Shown in pieces: positions 10,529 to 19,402 of a stretch of 64,000 nt of DNA. The notes beneath the pieces are model-generated. The model did no database searches and had not been told where the DNA came from. It saw only the letters and a program-made list of their open reading frames with translations. The position numbers and the translations under genes are program-made. The stretch comes from Erinaceus europaeus. Lineage: Eukaryota > Chordata > Mammalia > Eulipotyphla > Erinaceidae. The first letter of the stretch is position 1. Every line of letters begins with the position of its first letter. Location: contig NC_080171.1 of assembly GCF_950295315.1 (NCBI RefSeq), forward strand, positions 29,642,682 through 29,706,681. Direction: 5' to 3'.

Positions 10529-10866
10529 TGTGGCGACCCTGCCTGGTTGAATTCTATTGGTTGTGTGATCTTACTATATTTGAAACTAGCCCGCGCTTTG
10601 CTTTGAATGGATCATGCTTTTGCTAAGTTTGAAATGATTGGATCTTGTGTTTGCTATAGCCTGTTATTGGATGTAGGTTGATAAGGTGATGTGCTCCCCC
10701 TCCCTGAGTGTAGTCTGAATTCCTATAAATTGTATGGTTTGAGCCCTGTTCGGGGTCGAGTTTGGTAGACTAACACCAGTCACCATCTTGGCCCGGATTG
10801 CAATTCGTTAATAAACATCTTTGCTTCCTTACAGTGGATGGTGGTTTGATTTATGCTCGCTAACAC
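10529..10866 (+). mobile_element. Probable solo LTR
   Basis: It begins TGTGGCGACC and ends CTCGCTAACA, a TG...CA pair. In order it has a TATA-like box (CCTATAAATTGTATGG), CCCTGTTCGGGGTCGAG at the expected R region and a poly(A) signal (AATAAACATC near 10811). The layout is that of a gammaretrovirus-like LTR. I found no matching target duplication, so the ends, especially the left one, are uncertain. Confidence 0.6.
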
Positions 10867-11112
10867 TATAATAATGCCAATTTTGTCCAGGCATTGCACT
10901 TGGCATTGTGGTGTCTAGGGGAGCAAAGCACAGTCCTTGCTTTAAAGATCCTTACAGTCTTGATGCAGAGACCAACAAATGAAGACAGACTGACATAGGA
11001 GGGGAAGTGCAGGATTCACCTCTGACTATAGAACAAAGCCGACAGGAGAAGACCTTCAACAGAGAGGAGCCTGAGCCAGAGGACATTGGCTGTGTCTTAA
11101 AGGGTAGAAGAG

Positions 11113-11420
11113 TGGGGGCTGGGAAATGGCTCACCTGGTAGAGCACACATGTTATCCTGTGTGAGGACCTGGGTTCAAGTTCTGGCCACCACAGGGGAGC
11201 ACCTGCATGGAGGAAGTTCCAGAATGGTGAAGCAGTGCTGTGGTGTCTCTCCTCACCTTCTTCCCATCTGTTTCTCATCTTTTCTCTCACTCTCTTTCTC
11301 TCTCTCTCCATATATATATATATATCTATATAGTATTGGGAGTGGTGAAATCATGCATGTGCATAGTCCCAGCAATAACTTTGGTGGCAAATAAAATAAA
11401 TAATAATAATTATTATTTTA
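11113..11420 (+). mobile_element. SINE ERI-B-like, long form
   Basis: GCTGGGAAATGGCTCACCTG is the head, GGGTTCAAGTTCTGGCCACC the B box. A CT-rich body, a (TA)n patch and the 3' module (CATAGTCCCAGCAATAACTT) with an AT-rich tail follow. Confidence 0.75.
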
Positions 11421-11822
11421 CGGTTGGAAGAATACAACAGGTTGAGAAAGAAGAGGACTGGTCTTTTAGTTGCAAATGTGGCAAACAGAAACATTACTCA
11501 CTCCCCATCCCCCCAAATAGAAAGATGAACCCAGTGGAGAGAGGAGGGAATGAGGGAGTGAGGATAAATTACAAACAGCCCCTGGGCTTTTTCTGTATCA
11601 CAGAGCCTGGGGCTCCTCAGCAGCCTGAACAGTCTTCAGCATGCTTCTAATTATCACATCAAGTCTTTGATCTGCTTTAATTATTTGTTTCCCCCTACAA
11701 ACACAAATTTGACTCACTAGTGCTGTGTTTAGCCAGCTGGTCCACTTGGAGGTGCTTGGGCAGTGGGCCATAGATGTATCCCAAATGAAATACAAATGAT
11801 TTTGATGGTGGAAAAGGCCCTA

Positions 11823-11824
<2 letters not shown>
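11421..11824. other. Unassigned non-coding sequence
   Basis: No gene or repeat recognised. Confidence 0.4.

Positions 11825-11866
<42 letters not shown>
11825..11866. repeat. (TG)n microsatellite
   Basis: About 20 uninterrupted TG units. Confidence 0.95.
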
Positions 11867-12048
11867 TGTGTTGTGTGTTTTACAGGCACCTACCATGGGG
11901 AAATGAGAAATTGTGTCCATGTGTCAACAACTTTATTGTTAACCATTAACCACCAATAAAGTCATTAAAAGTAAATAAGAAGAAGAAGGAAGAGGAAGGT
12001 GAGATGGAGGAGGAGAAAGAATATGAGGATTAAAAGGAGAAGGAAGTG

Positions 12049-12185
12049 GGGGGTAGATAGCATAATGGTTATGCAAACAAAGTGTCATGCCTGAGGCTCC
12101 CAAGTCTCAGGTTTAAACCCACACCACCATAAGCCAGAGCTGACCAGTGCTCTGGTTAAAAAAAATAAATAAAATAAAAAAGGAG
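12049..12185 (+). mobile_element. SINE ERI-D
   Basis: Head GGTAGATAGCATAATGGTTA, then CACCACCATAAGCCAGAGCT and CAGTGCTCTGGTTAAAAAAA with an A-rich tail. It is preceded by an AAG/GGA-rich low-complexity stretch (11975-12048). Confidence 0.8.
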
Positions 12186-12821
12186 AAGGAAAAGAAGAAG
12201 AAACACTAATGACTTGTCTTCTACTCAGATTCACAACTACAGTGCTTCTACTCTGTTTTGTGACAGAGGAAAGGAAGAAAAACACCCCTAGTTGAGGTCA
12301 CCTCAAATGCTTCTGACAGCCTCTCTTTCCTTAGGAGAATATGGAGGGAAGTGAAAAGAGACTACCATGAGACCAGATCAGTCAAAACCCAAACTTCCCA
12401 AATAGGAACATCTGGCAAGTTGGTTAAAGACATATTAAATAAATAAATAAAAAAAAGACTTCTTGGGTAGGTCTTGTGGGATTCAGGTGGTCAATATCAC
12501 ATATTTAGTTAGTGTATATTTCTTGTTAAACCTCCAGCAGTAATCAAATAGAAATGCAGCGTGTTTTACTTTATTTACAAAAGCTGGTGGGTGGAATGAT
12601 GCGAAAAGGATTTTACTATAAAGTGGAGTGAAATGATTTTTGTAATTAAAATACCTTATTTAGGCATATATTTGTTTACATTATTTATCTGCCTGAGGGT
12701 AAAATTCACTGATTTCTGAAAGTAAAATTACTAAATTGGGTAATCATCGCTATAGATGATGTCTAGAACATTTCCATCACTCTCACAAGATCTCTTGGGC
12801 ACATTAATGGATTTTCCTTAT
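12186..12821. other. Unassigned AT-rich sequence
   Basis: No gene recognised. A short A-rich patch lies at about 12436-12455. Confidence 0.4.
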
Positions 12822-12863
12822 ACATTTGTCCAAACTCATAGAATAGGTAACATCAAGAGTGAA
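12822..12863 (+). mobile_element. Old L1 3' UTR fragment (left part)
   Basis: TTGTCCAAACTCATAGAAT and AACATCAAGAGTGAA match the remembered 3' UTR text of old mammalian L1. The retrovirus inserted here; CCCTAA resumes at 17248. Confidence 0.55.
12858..12863 (+). repeat. ERV target-site duplication, left
   Basis: AGTGAA, identical to 17242-17247. Six bases is the usual length for betaretrovirus-class integration. Confidence 0.9.
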
Positions 12864-13114
12864 TGCTGGGAAATTATGCTGATGCAGTCACATCTGCCAT
12901 GTTGTCTCCTCAGGCTACTGCTAGTTCCCGCGAGAGTTGGGACATTCTCGGAGTGCCTGTTCCACCTTGTTATGCCCTCAGGGCAGGCTATATCCCCGTG
13001 ATATCCAGAGTGCTTTGGTTACTCCTCCCCCCTCCCATTCTCATGAGAGTTATCATCCTATCCTGGAGTGCTATGGTTACTCCTCCCCCTTCCCATTCTC
13101 GCGAAAGCTGCTCC

Positions 13115-13122
13115 TATAAAAG
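13115..13122 (+). promoter_or_regulatory. TATA box of 5' LTR
   Basis: TATAAAAG, 155 bp upstream of the AATAAA signal; matched at 17021-17028 in the 3' LTR. Confidence 0.85.
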
Positions 13123-13269
13123 CCTTTCTTCTTCCGCACCTCTCTCTCTTGCCAGCGCTTCACTCCAGTGTTCAGACGCAGGAAAGGTTACTGTGTGAGG
13201 CAGCCATTTTCGCTACCTCCACGTGGCCCAACCTGCTTCTCTAGCACCCAACTCTGAGGTGCCAGCGCA

Positions 13270-13275
13270 AATAAA
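13270..13275 (+). terminator. Poly(A) signal in 5' LTR
   Basis: AATAAA in the sequence GCGCAAATAAAGATTTG. The same signal is at 17176-17181 in the 3' LTR. Confidence 0.8.
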
Positions 13276-13355
13276 GATTTGTGTTTCCTCTTCACTCCGG
13301 ACCCCCTCTCTCTTCTCCGTGGCCCGCGCACAACAACATCTGGCTCAACAACATC

Positions 13356-13373
13356 TGGTGCTCAACGTGTCCC
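13356..13373 (+). other. Primer-binding site, tRNA-Lys(1,2)-like
   Basis: TGGTGCTCAACGTGTCCC resembles the Lys1,2 primer site of betaretroviruses (TGGCGCCCAACGTGGGGC) with several mismatches. It sits 20 bp after the LTR end instead of 1-3 bp, because an AACAACATCTGG motif is duplicated in the leader. The assignment is by similarity only. Confidence 0.55.
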
Positions 13374-13464
13374 ACACTCACGCCCAGCCTGAGGTCCAGA
13401 AAGGCCACCCAGACACAGATAAGTGGCATCCGCCCGCCTCTGTGGCCCCGCGTTTCCCTCCACC

Positions 13465-15057
13465 ATGGGAATTTTTTCGTTTTATGAGGAGGTGTCCCAG
13501 TTATTATCTCCTTCTGCCCTGGGACAGATTCGCGCTCTCACAGATGGTTTAATTTTCACTACCGCTTGGATTTTTATAACTGTGGTCGCCACTTACAAGA
13601 TATGTACAACGTGGTCTGCCATGAGGATAAGTGACCTTGAGGCTGAGATACAAGAGTTAAAGCACATGTGCTTAAGACTCAGATGCCTTCAGCGATCAGC
13701 AGATAGACCCAGAACTTCCGTTCCCAAAGACACGTACACGTGTTCGGAAGCTCCTCCTCTGACCCTGCCCCCTGCCGCCCAGGATTCAGCTTCTCCTGAG
13801 ATACAAGAGTTAAGAGATATGTGCTTACAACCTAAACACCCTAAGTGATTTGCAGTCAGCACCCAAACTTCTGTCCCTGCAGACACGTGCTCAGTTCCTT
13901 CTGCGGCTTCCATGACCCCTTCACCCGCTGTCCCTGCAGACACGTGTTCGGCTTCTTCTGTGGCAGACACGTGTTCAGTTCCTTCTGCTTCTCTGGCCCC
14001 GCCCCCTGCTTCCCCTGAGGCTTCTGGTTCTCTAGCTCCTCCTCCTACCGCCCTGGTTTTGGCTTCCCCTGAGGCTTCTGCTTCTTTGACCCTACCCCCT
14101 GCTGATACGTTATCATTAAGAGACCTAGTGGCTGAGGTACGGGAGTTAAAGGCAGCATTTAAGGACTTTAAACCATGTGCAGTCCACCCCAAGAGCTCTG
14201 TCCCCGTAGATATGTGTGCAGTTTCCCCTGCGGCCACTACAGCAGTTTCCATGGCACCTGCCACTTCTGTAGCTCCCTCTCCTGCACCATCGGATCAAAT
14301 CCACACCTTCCCGGTAAATGTGGCCCCTTCTAAACAACACCCTCAGCCGTGGCAGCCATACTCCTCTAAGGAATTCGGAGCACTTAGGCAAGTGGTCAGG
14401 GAGGACGGTATGCACGCTCCATGGACCAAGTCCGTTTTAAGGAGTTTTTACCACCATCTTAACACACCCCAAGATTGGAAAGATCTGGCTCATGCTGCAC
14501 TTCCATACCCCCTCTACCTACAGTGGAAGGCATGCTTCTGCGATGAGTGCTCTAGACAGTCGCAGGAAAATAGTAACAAACAGGTAGAATGGGATTCTGA
14601 TGCTTTGTTTGGAGAAGGAGCTTATGAATCTGGAGCACAGCAGGCAGAAGCCAGGTTTCCAACTGGTTATTTTGAACAGGTACACATCTGCACAACACAA
14701 GCATGGGAAAGGGTGACCCCACCCGATGTAGATTCGTCAGTTCCCGTTAACTCTCCTCGCCAAGGCACTGATGAATCATTAGCGAGCTTCATCTCAAGGG
14801 TGAAGACAAGTTTAGAGAGAAAGGTTTATAATCCTGACATCCGCTCACTACTCCTGCGCTCTATTGTCTGGGAAGGCATGACACCACAATTCTGTCAGGC
14901 ATGCCTTAATCTTAAATACCTACACCCAGATAATTGGATTTTAGCGACACAGGAACTTACATCAGGCAATTATGGGGCATCCGCTATGACACAGGTTTAT
15001 GCAGTTACCCCACATAATCAAAACGGGGCCTGCTTTCAGTGCGGTCACCAAGGATAA
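13465..15057 (+). pseudogene. gag: Broken gag
   Basis: The start is chosen at the ATG at 13465, which has a strong context (CACCATGG) and gives an N-terminal Met-Gly typical of Gag. One frame runs from there to 15057, interrupted by an in-frame TGA at 13846. Features in order: a hydrophobic stretch at residues about 29-47 (LIFTTAWIFITVVATYK); a helix-forming EIQELKHMCL near residue 61, repeated as EIQELRDMCL just before the TGA; a Pro/Ser/Ala-rich linker with the repeated PADTCS element (13880-14110); a capsid-like region (from about 14340: WQPYSSKEFGALRQV; near 14780: SLASFISRVKTSLERK); and the start of a nucleocapsid zinc knuckle (CFQCGHQG) cut by TAA at 15055. The membrane segment recalls the endoplasmic-reticulum-targeted Gag of IAP-type elements. 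It is not functional as it stands. Confidence 0.85.
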
Positions 15058-15059
15058 GC

Positions 15060-15295
15060 TGCAACCATGCCTCCAGTCAGGGAAACCCCGCCTCCAGTTA
15101 GAGCGACCACGCCTCCAGTCAGAGCAACCCCGCTTTCAGTCAGGGAGCCAGAGGCCACGTACTGTTTGTCCAAGATGTCTTAAAGGGTTTCACTGGAAGA
15201 GAGATTGTTGGTCCAAATTTCATAAAGATGGCACGCCCCTGAATGGTATAAATTCGGGGCCTGAGATTTTGTGGAACACTCCTGTTTTAGAATGA
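15060..15295 (+). pseudogene. Gag nucleocapsid remainder (second zinc knuckle)
   Basis: In a different frame from the main gag reading, this stretch encodes Gln/Arg/Pro-rich repeats (LQSG, LQLE, LQSE, FQSG) and an intact CX2CX4HX4C knuckle, C-P-R-C-L-K-G-F-H-W-K-R-D-C, near 15170. It stops at TGA 15293. The shift from the gag frame is either a mutation or a former ribosomal-frameshift arrangement; the sequence alone does not settle which. Confidence 0.7.
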
Positions 15296-15307
15296 GGTCA
15301 CCCTTCC

Positions 15308-15655
15308 ATGACAGTAAAGATTGGCAATATTCTTTTTAAATTTTTGATTGACACGGGGGCAGCAAAGACGATTTTAAGGCAAGAAGAGGTTCCCCAAGAT
15401 TGGGAACTCATCCCTGGACCCAGTTTACATGGAGTAGGAGGGGTTAACCAATCATTTCGCACACGAGATTCACTCATGTGGGAAGACCCAGAAGGTTCTA
15501 CCGGACACTTCCGCCCTTTGGTAGCTAATATTAGCACCAACCTATTGGGCAGGGATATTCTGGAATGTCTTGATGTTAGGATATCCACAGATGCCTCTGC
15601 AGAGCGTAACACTCGTTCCCGCGAGGCCAAGTCTAATCAGCACCCCCAATACTAA
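15308..15655 (+). pseudogene. pro: Retroviral aspartic protease
   Basis: The frame of about 115 codons contains the active-site block LIDTGAAKTIL (DTGA) near residue 14, a glycine-rich flap-like GVGGVNQS, and the C-terminal LLGRDIL block. It follows the nucleocapsid in the same frame, after a TGA and a short gap. I see no dUTPase domain between nucleocapsid and protease, unlike typical betaretroviruses. The core motifs look intact but no complete Gag-Pro reading frame leads into it. Confidence 0.85.
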
Positions 15656-15689
15656 ATGCCACTGTTCGTAGCCAAACACCCCGCTTAAG

Positions 15690-16690
15690 CTGGCTTTCTA
15701 ATGAGCCTGTCTGGGTGGAACAGTGGCCTTTACCTAGGGATAAGCTAGAAATTTTAAAAGAGCTCGTCCGAGAGCAGTTGTCCTTGGGACACATTCGTCA
15801 TTCTCGAAGCCCATGGAATACTCCTGTCTTTGTGATTAAAAAGCGCTCGGGAAAATGGCGCCTCCTCCAAGATCTCCGTGCAGTTAATAAAACTATGCAG
15901 GTCTGGGGCTCCCCCCAAAGGGGTTTGCCTCTTGCTTCTGCAATTCCCACAGGAATTCCAATCATAGCTATTGATATACAAGATTGTTTTTTCTCTATTC
16001 CCTTGCATCCGCAAGATTGTAAACGTTTTGCCTTCTCTGTTCCTTCTATTAATAACGCCAGCCCTGCTGACAGATTTGAATGGGTGGTGCTGCCCCAGGG
16101 TATGGCCAATAGTCCTACAATTTGTCAAGAGGCTGTTAAATCTGCCCTTGTCCCATATACTAATAAGGGCCTTAATGTTTTTCATTATACAGATGATATT
16201 TTAATATGGGGAAAATCAGATACAGATCTCTATGCCTTACGTGATTTTTCTCATTCCTGCATTAAAGAAAAGCGGCCTTAATGTAGCCCCTGAGAAGATA
16301 CAGCTAATCCCTCCAATATCTTTCTTAGGTTCAGAGATTTCTTTAACGCAAATTCGTCCCTTAAAACCTAATGTCACCTTTCCTTCTAACCTTACTCTTG
16401 CTTCTTTACAAAGTTTTCTAGGAAATTTAAATTGGCTTAGGCAATATCTCTAACTGCCTACAAGCTGCCTCCAACCACTGTTTGACCTGTTAAAAGGAAA
16501 CAAACAGCCCTCCTCAAAACGTAAGTTAACTCCTGAGGCCTCCTCGGCACTGAAAAGGGTTAACCAGGCCCTCCAGGACATGCACCTAGTCACCTACTTT
16601 GGACTGAGACTTTTATCAGACTTGCTGGTATACCCTTTGGACACTTTAGACAATTTTACAGCAGCTTTCTTCCCTTCACGTTGCTGGTTT
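15690..16690 (+). pseudogene. pol: Reverse transcriptase, truncated
   Basis: The RT finger/palm region is open from about 15690 to 16281: [72 protein letters not shown] and the catalytic box HYTDDILIW (YTDD at 16186-16197). A frameshift near 16255 moves the thumb (ISFLGSEISLTQIRP, LQSFLGNLNWLRQYL) to another frame, ending in a stop at about 16453. Only traces of the connection domain follow (LTPEASSALKRVNQALQD). RNase H and integrase are absent. Confidence 0.88.
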
Positions 16691-16750
16691 TTCATAGACT
16701 GACCCTGAGTAGTTCACAGACTTTACACACTGTTGCCCTGGGCATTAGAT

Positions 16751-16767
16751 AAAAGGAAAGGAGGAGA
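16751..16767 (+). other. Polypurine tract
   Basis: AAAAGGAAAGGAGGAGA directly abuts the 3' LTR, as needed to prime plus-strand synthesis. Confidence 0.9.
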
Positions 16768-17241
16768 TGCTGGGAAATTATGCCGATGCAGTCACATCTG
16801 CCATGTTGTCTCCTCAGGCTACTGCTAGTTCCCGCGAGAGTTGGGACATTCTCGGAGTGCCTGTTCCACCATGTTATGCCCTCAGGGCATTGTCTATATC
16901 CCTGCGATATCCGGAGTGCTTTGGTTACTCCTCCCCCCTCCCATTCTCATGAGAGTTATCATCCTATCCTGGAGTGCTATGGTTACTCCTCCCCCTTCCC
17001 ATTCTCGCGAAAGCTGCTCCTATAAAAGCCTTTCTTCTTCCGCACCTCTCTCTCTTGCCAGCGCTTCACTCCAGTGTTCAGACGCAGGAAAGGTTACTGC
17101 GTGAGGCAGCCATTTTCGCTACCTCCACATGGCCCAACCTGCTTCTCTAGCACCCAACTCTGAGGTGCCAGCGCAAATAAAGATTTGTGTTTCCTCTTCG
17201 CTCCGGACCCCCTCTCTCTTCTCTGCGGCCCGCGCACAACA
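16768..17241 (+). mobile_element. 3' LTR
   Basis: 474 bp, TGCTGGGAAATT to GCACAACA, with TATA at 17021-17028 and AATAAA at 17176-17181. It differs from the 5' LTR by about ten substitutions and a 2-bp indel near 16886. Confidence 0.93.
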
Positions 17242-17247
17242 AGTGAA
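17242..17247 (+). repeat. ERV target-site duplication, right
   Basis: AGTGAA, identical to 12858-12863. Confidence 0.9.
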
Positions 17248-17253
17248 CCCTAA

Positions 17254-17692
17254 ATAGTGCCCAGGGACAGATGACTGGATAAGGAAGTGAAGGAAAAGGA
17301 TGTTTGTATTCATTCAGTGAAAAACTACTGTGCAATAAAAAAGACAAGATGTGTTGTTTGGGACAATGTGGATTGAACTGGAGGTGATTATGCTAAATGA
17401 AATAAGTAAAGAGAAAAAGGACAATGACCAAATCGTTTCTCTAGCTCACATGTGGAATTTATATAACTGAAGAATATGAACTTAAAAAAATGGTAGCCAA
17501 TTTGTCTCTAAACTTTGTGAGAACTATGGTGGCTATGAGAGAGAGAAAAAGAGAGAGAGAGAGATAGAGATAGAGAGAGAGACTACAGTATATTGGGGAG
17601 GGTGTGTGACTTACACCATATAAGGGTGTGAAATTATACCCCTGAAAGAATTATAATTTTATAAAACGCTGTTAAATAAGTATCAGGAACAG
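17254..17692 (+). mobile_element. L1 3' end, old
   Basis: GACAGATGACTGGATAAGG, AACTACTGTGCAATAAAAAAG, GATTATGCTAAATGAAATAA and CTCACATGTGGAATTTATAT are the familiar end of L1 ORF2 and its 3' UTR. A GA-rich stretch and GTGAAATTATACCCCTGAAA follow; the latter resembles the 3' end of R1. Confidence 0.8.
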
Positions 17693-17847
17693 GAAAATTC
17701 ATGCATTCAGTCAGGTCCCCCCCTGTATAACATTCAATTGCAGTAAAGTTAGAATGACTGAATATTTAAAATGTTAAAATATTTAATTAAGTGATAATAT
17801 ATAAGAATGTGTGAAAAATATTTATGAATCTACTGGTAAATATTTGT

Positions 17848-18135
17848 GAGAAGTCGGTGGTCAATATTTGTCAAAATATTTTTGAGAAAGAGAAAAATAT
17901 TTTGCTCACAAACAACAACCAGAGACCCGAACCTGAGATAACAGATGCACCTTTTTAGGTTGATAAGCTTAGTTTGACGTGTTAGAGAAGTCAGTGGTAA
18001 ATATTTGTGTAAGAATATTTGTCAAAATATTTTTGAGAAAGAGAAAAATATTTTCCTCACAAACAGCAACCAGAGGTTCGGACCTTAGATAACAGATGCG
18101 CCTGTTTAGGTCGGTAAGTTTAGTTTGACGTGTTA
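17848..18135 (+). repeat. Tandem duplication, two ~140-bp units
   Basis: Unit 1 (17848-17984) and unit 2 (17985-18135) both run GAGAAGTC...AGTTTGACGTGTTA. Unit 2 carries an extra ~14 bp (TGTGTAAGAATAT) and scattered substitutions. Confidence 0.85.
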
Positions 18136-18356
18136 GACAAGCCCTGGATCTAATTGACTTGGAGGTCACACCCCCACCCACACCCCCAGCTGGGGGAGCA
18201 TAGGATAAAAAGTCAGTGAAACGGACACTGAAACGGAGCAATCCGTGATGTCACTCTCCTGTGCCCATCGCTCGTTGCACAACCACTTCAGTTCAACCCT
18301 TGGGTGGTCGTGGTTTATTGATTCCTAAGCTGGACCCAAGGCGGACAGTTCTTCAG

Positions 18357-18486
18357 GCTGACCACATCCGGACCTGCTAGAGAGACCAAACTGCCTGCTG
18401 ACCACAGACTGCTGGACTTGCCCTAGGCTGACCACAGACTACCGGACCTGCTATAGGATGACCACCAGCTTCTGGACCTGCCAGAG
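18357..18486 (+). repeat. Tandem ~30-bp repeats
   Basis: Units start at 18357 (40 bp), 18397, 18427 and 18457 (30 bp each) and follow the pattern GCTGACCACA...GGACCTGC. Confidence 0.8.
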
Positions 18487-18764
18487 AGACCAGACTGACC
18501 AGCCTGTTTAAGAGGACATCACTGACAAGACCTTACCTGTGCCTTTAGAGTTCACAGGAGAGGTACCGGGAAATTGGGATTGTATGTGTATTGAATAAAG
18601 TATGACAACATCATAAACAGCCCCGGTCTCATTAAAAGGGGGGGGGTGGTCCTCTCCCCTTGTTTGCCAACCTAATTTAACTCTCCAACCCTTTAATGCT
18701 CTCGTCAATAAGTAACATGCCTATGTCTATGCCTATGCCTATGTCTGTTGTTATTTAACTTAAA

Positions 18765-19154
18765 TGGAGGTTGGGAGTTGGGGGGCTGCTACTACGGCAT
18801 GTGAAAGGATTCACAGCAGGGATCTGGGAACTGGTTTAAACAATACAAGGTTTATTAGGGTGAAACAGGTAAACAATTATCAGCTGAGGTATAGATTGCT
18901 CATGGCTGTAGAGGGGTCTAAAAGTTTACCAGCTAGCAGAGTCACACGTGTTCAGTTCCCAGGAGAAGTAGCCATGGCCACACCACCATGCTTCTGACCA
19001 TGAAAGAGAGTGGCCTGCTCAAAGTCCCTTGCTTTTATACATTCCCTTCTCTGAAGCACCTTCTCAGGGTGATGCCATTTGTATACTAATAGTCCCAAAC
19101 TCCTGTTTGGGGTCACAACATATGCTTACGCCTACGTCTATGTCTGCCCTAACA
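18765..19154 (-). mobile_element. Solo LTR, gammaretrovirus-like
   Basis: 390 bp. Read on the minus strand it begins TGTTAGGGCAGAC and ends CCAACCTCCA. It holds a TATA box (TGTATAAAAGC, near 19035 on the plus strand) and a poly(A) signal (AATAAACC, near 18853). It is flanked by the 4-bp duplication TAAA (18761-18764 and 19155-19158), the usual length for gammaretrovirus-class elements. Confidence 0.75.
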
Positions 19155-19285
19155 TAAACTGTGGTTTGTGGTCAGTCTACCCACCACTTTGGTGGTAAAT
19201 GTGATGATGGGGGAAGCTGTGCAGGGAAAGGTGGAGAGGGGCTATATTGCAATCTCTGCCTTCCTCTTAGTACAGTTGTTGACAA
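19155..19285 (+). mobile_element. Old L1 3' UTR fragment (right part)
   Basis: TAAACTGTGG, CCACTTTGGTGGTAAATGTG, ATGATGGGGGAAGCTGTGCA and CAATCTCTGCCTTCCTCT match remembered L1 3' UTR text that would follow the 12822-12863 fragment. Confidence 0.5.
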
Positions 19286-19402
19286 ATGGGTCTAGTTTTT
19301 TACCTTGTCATGATAGGTATCTTCAAAACACTCTCACTTCCAACTTATGTTCTTCTCTGCTGTGACACCATCCTCTGGGTGAGGAACATGGGACTCATTT
19401 CT

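Larger units (their letters stand above)
12864..13335 (+). mobile_element. 5' LTR
   Basis: 472 bp, from TGCTGGGAAATT to GCGCACAACA. The TATA box is TATAAAAG at 13115-13122 and the poly(A) signal AATAAA at 13270-13275. U3 has an imperfect repeat (TGGTTACTCCTCCCC at about 13016 and again near 13074). It is nearly identical to 16768-17241. Confidence 0.93.
12864..17241 (+). mobile_element. Class II (betaretrovirus/IAP-like) endogenous retrovirus, internally deleted
   Basis: A 4378-bp provirus with two ~473-bp LTRs (TG...CA), a 6-bp target duplication, a Lys-tRNA-like primer site, gag, a protease and an RT, and a polypurine tract just before the 3' LTR. The LTRs differ at about a dozen positions by eye (roughly 2-3%), so it is fairly young. 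Integrase, RNase H and envelope are not found: RT-connection remnants end near 16680 and the 3' LTR follows, so several kilobases have been lost. Every coding region carries stops or frameshifts. It lies inside an old L1 3' UTR. Confidence 0.93.
17760..18710 (+). mobile_element. LTR-like element with internal tandem duplications
   Basis: It has a ~140-bp direct duplication (17848-17984 and 17985-18135), a TATA-like GGATAAAAAG near 18200, about four ~30-40-bp units starting G(C/A)TGACCAC (18357-18486), and AATAAAG near 18594. Together these suggest a retroviral LTR or similar regulatory repeat. I cannot fix its ends or its family. Confidence 0.4.

Noticed and set aside
13081..13330. CpG-rich promoter of a host gene
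   Set aside because: The TATA box and poly(A) signal are the retroviral LTR, repeated at the 3' end; no host exon follows.
13689..14264. 191-aa open frame on the minus strand, antisense to gag
   Set aside because: It is the complement of the Pro/Ser-rich gag repeats, so Ala/Glu/Thr-rich by necessity. No motif and no start context.
15700..16767. Envelope or integrase remnants before the 3' LTR
   Set aside because: Reading all frames from 16450 to 16767 I see only RT-connection-like traces, with no HHCC, DDE or envelope features.
17848..18486. CRISPR-like array of direct repeats
   Set aside because: Repeats are directly adjacent with no unique spacers, and the DNA is mammalian.
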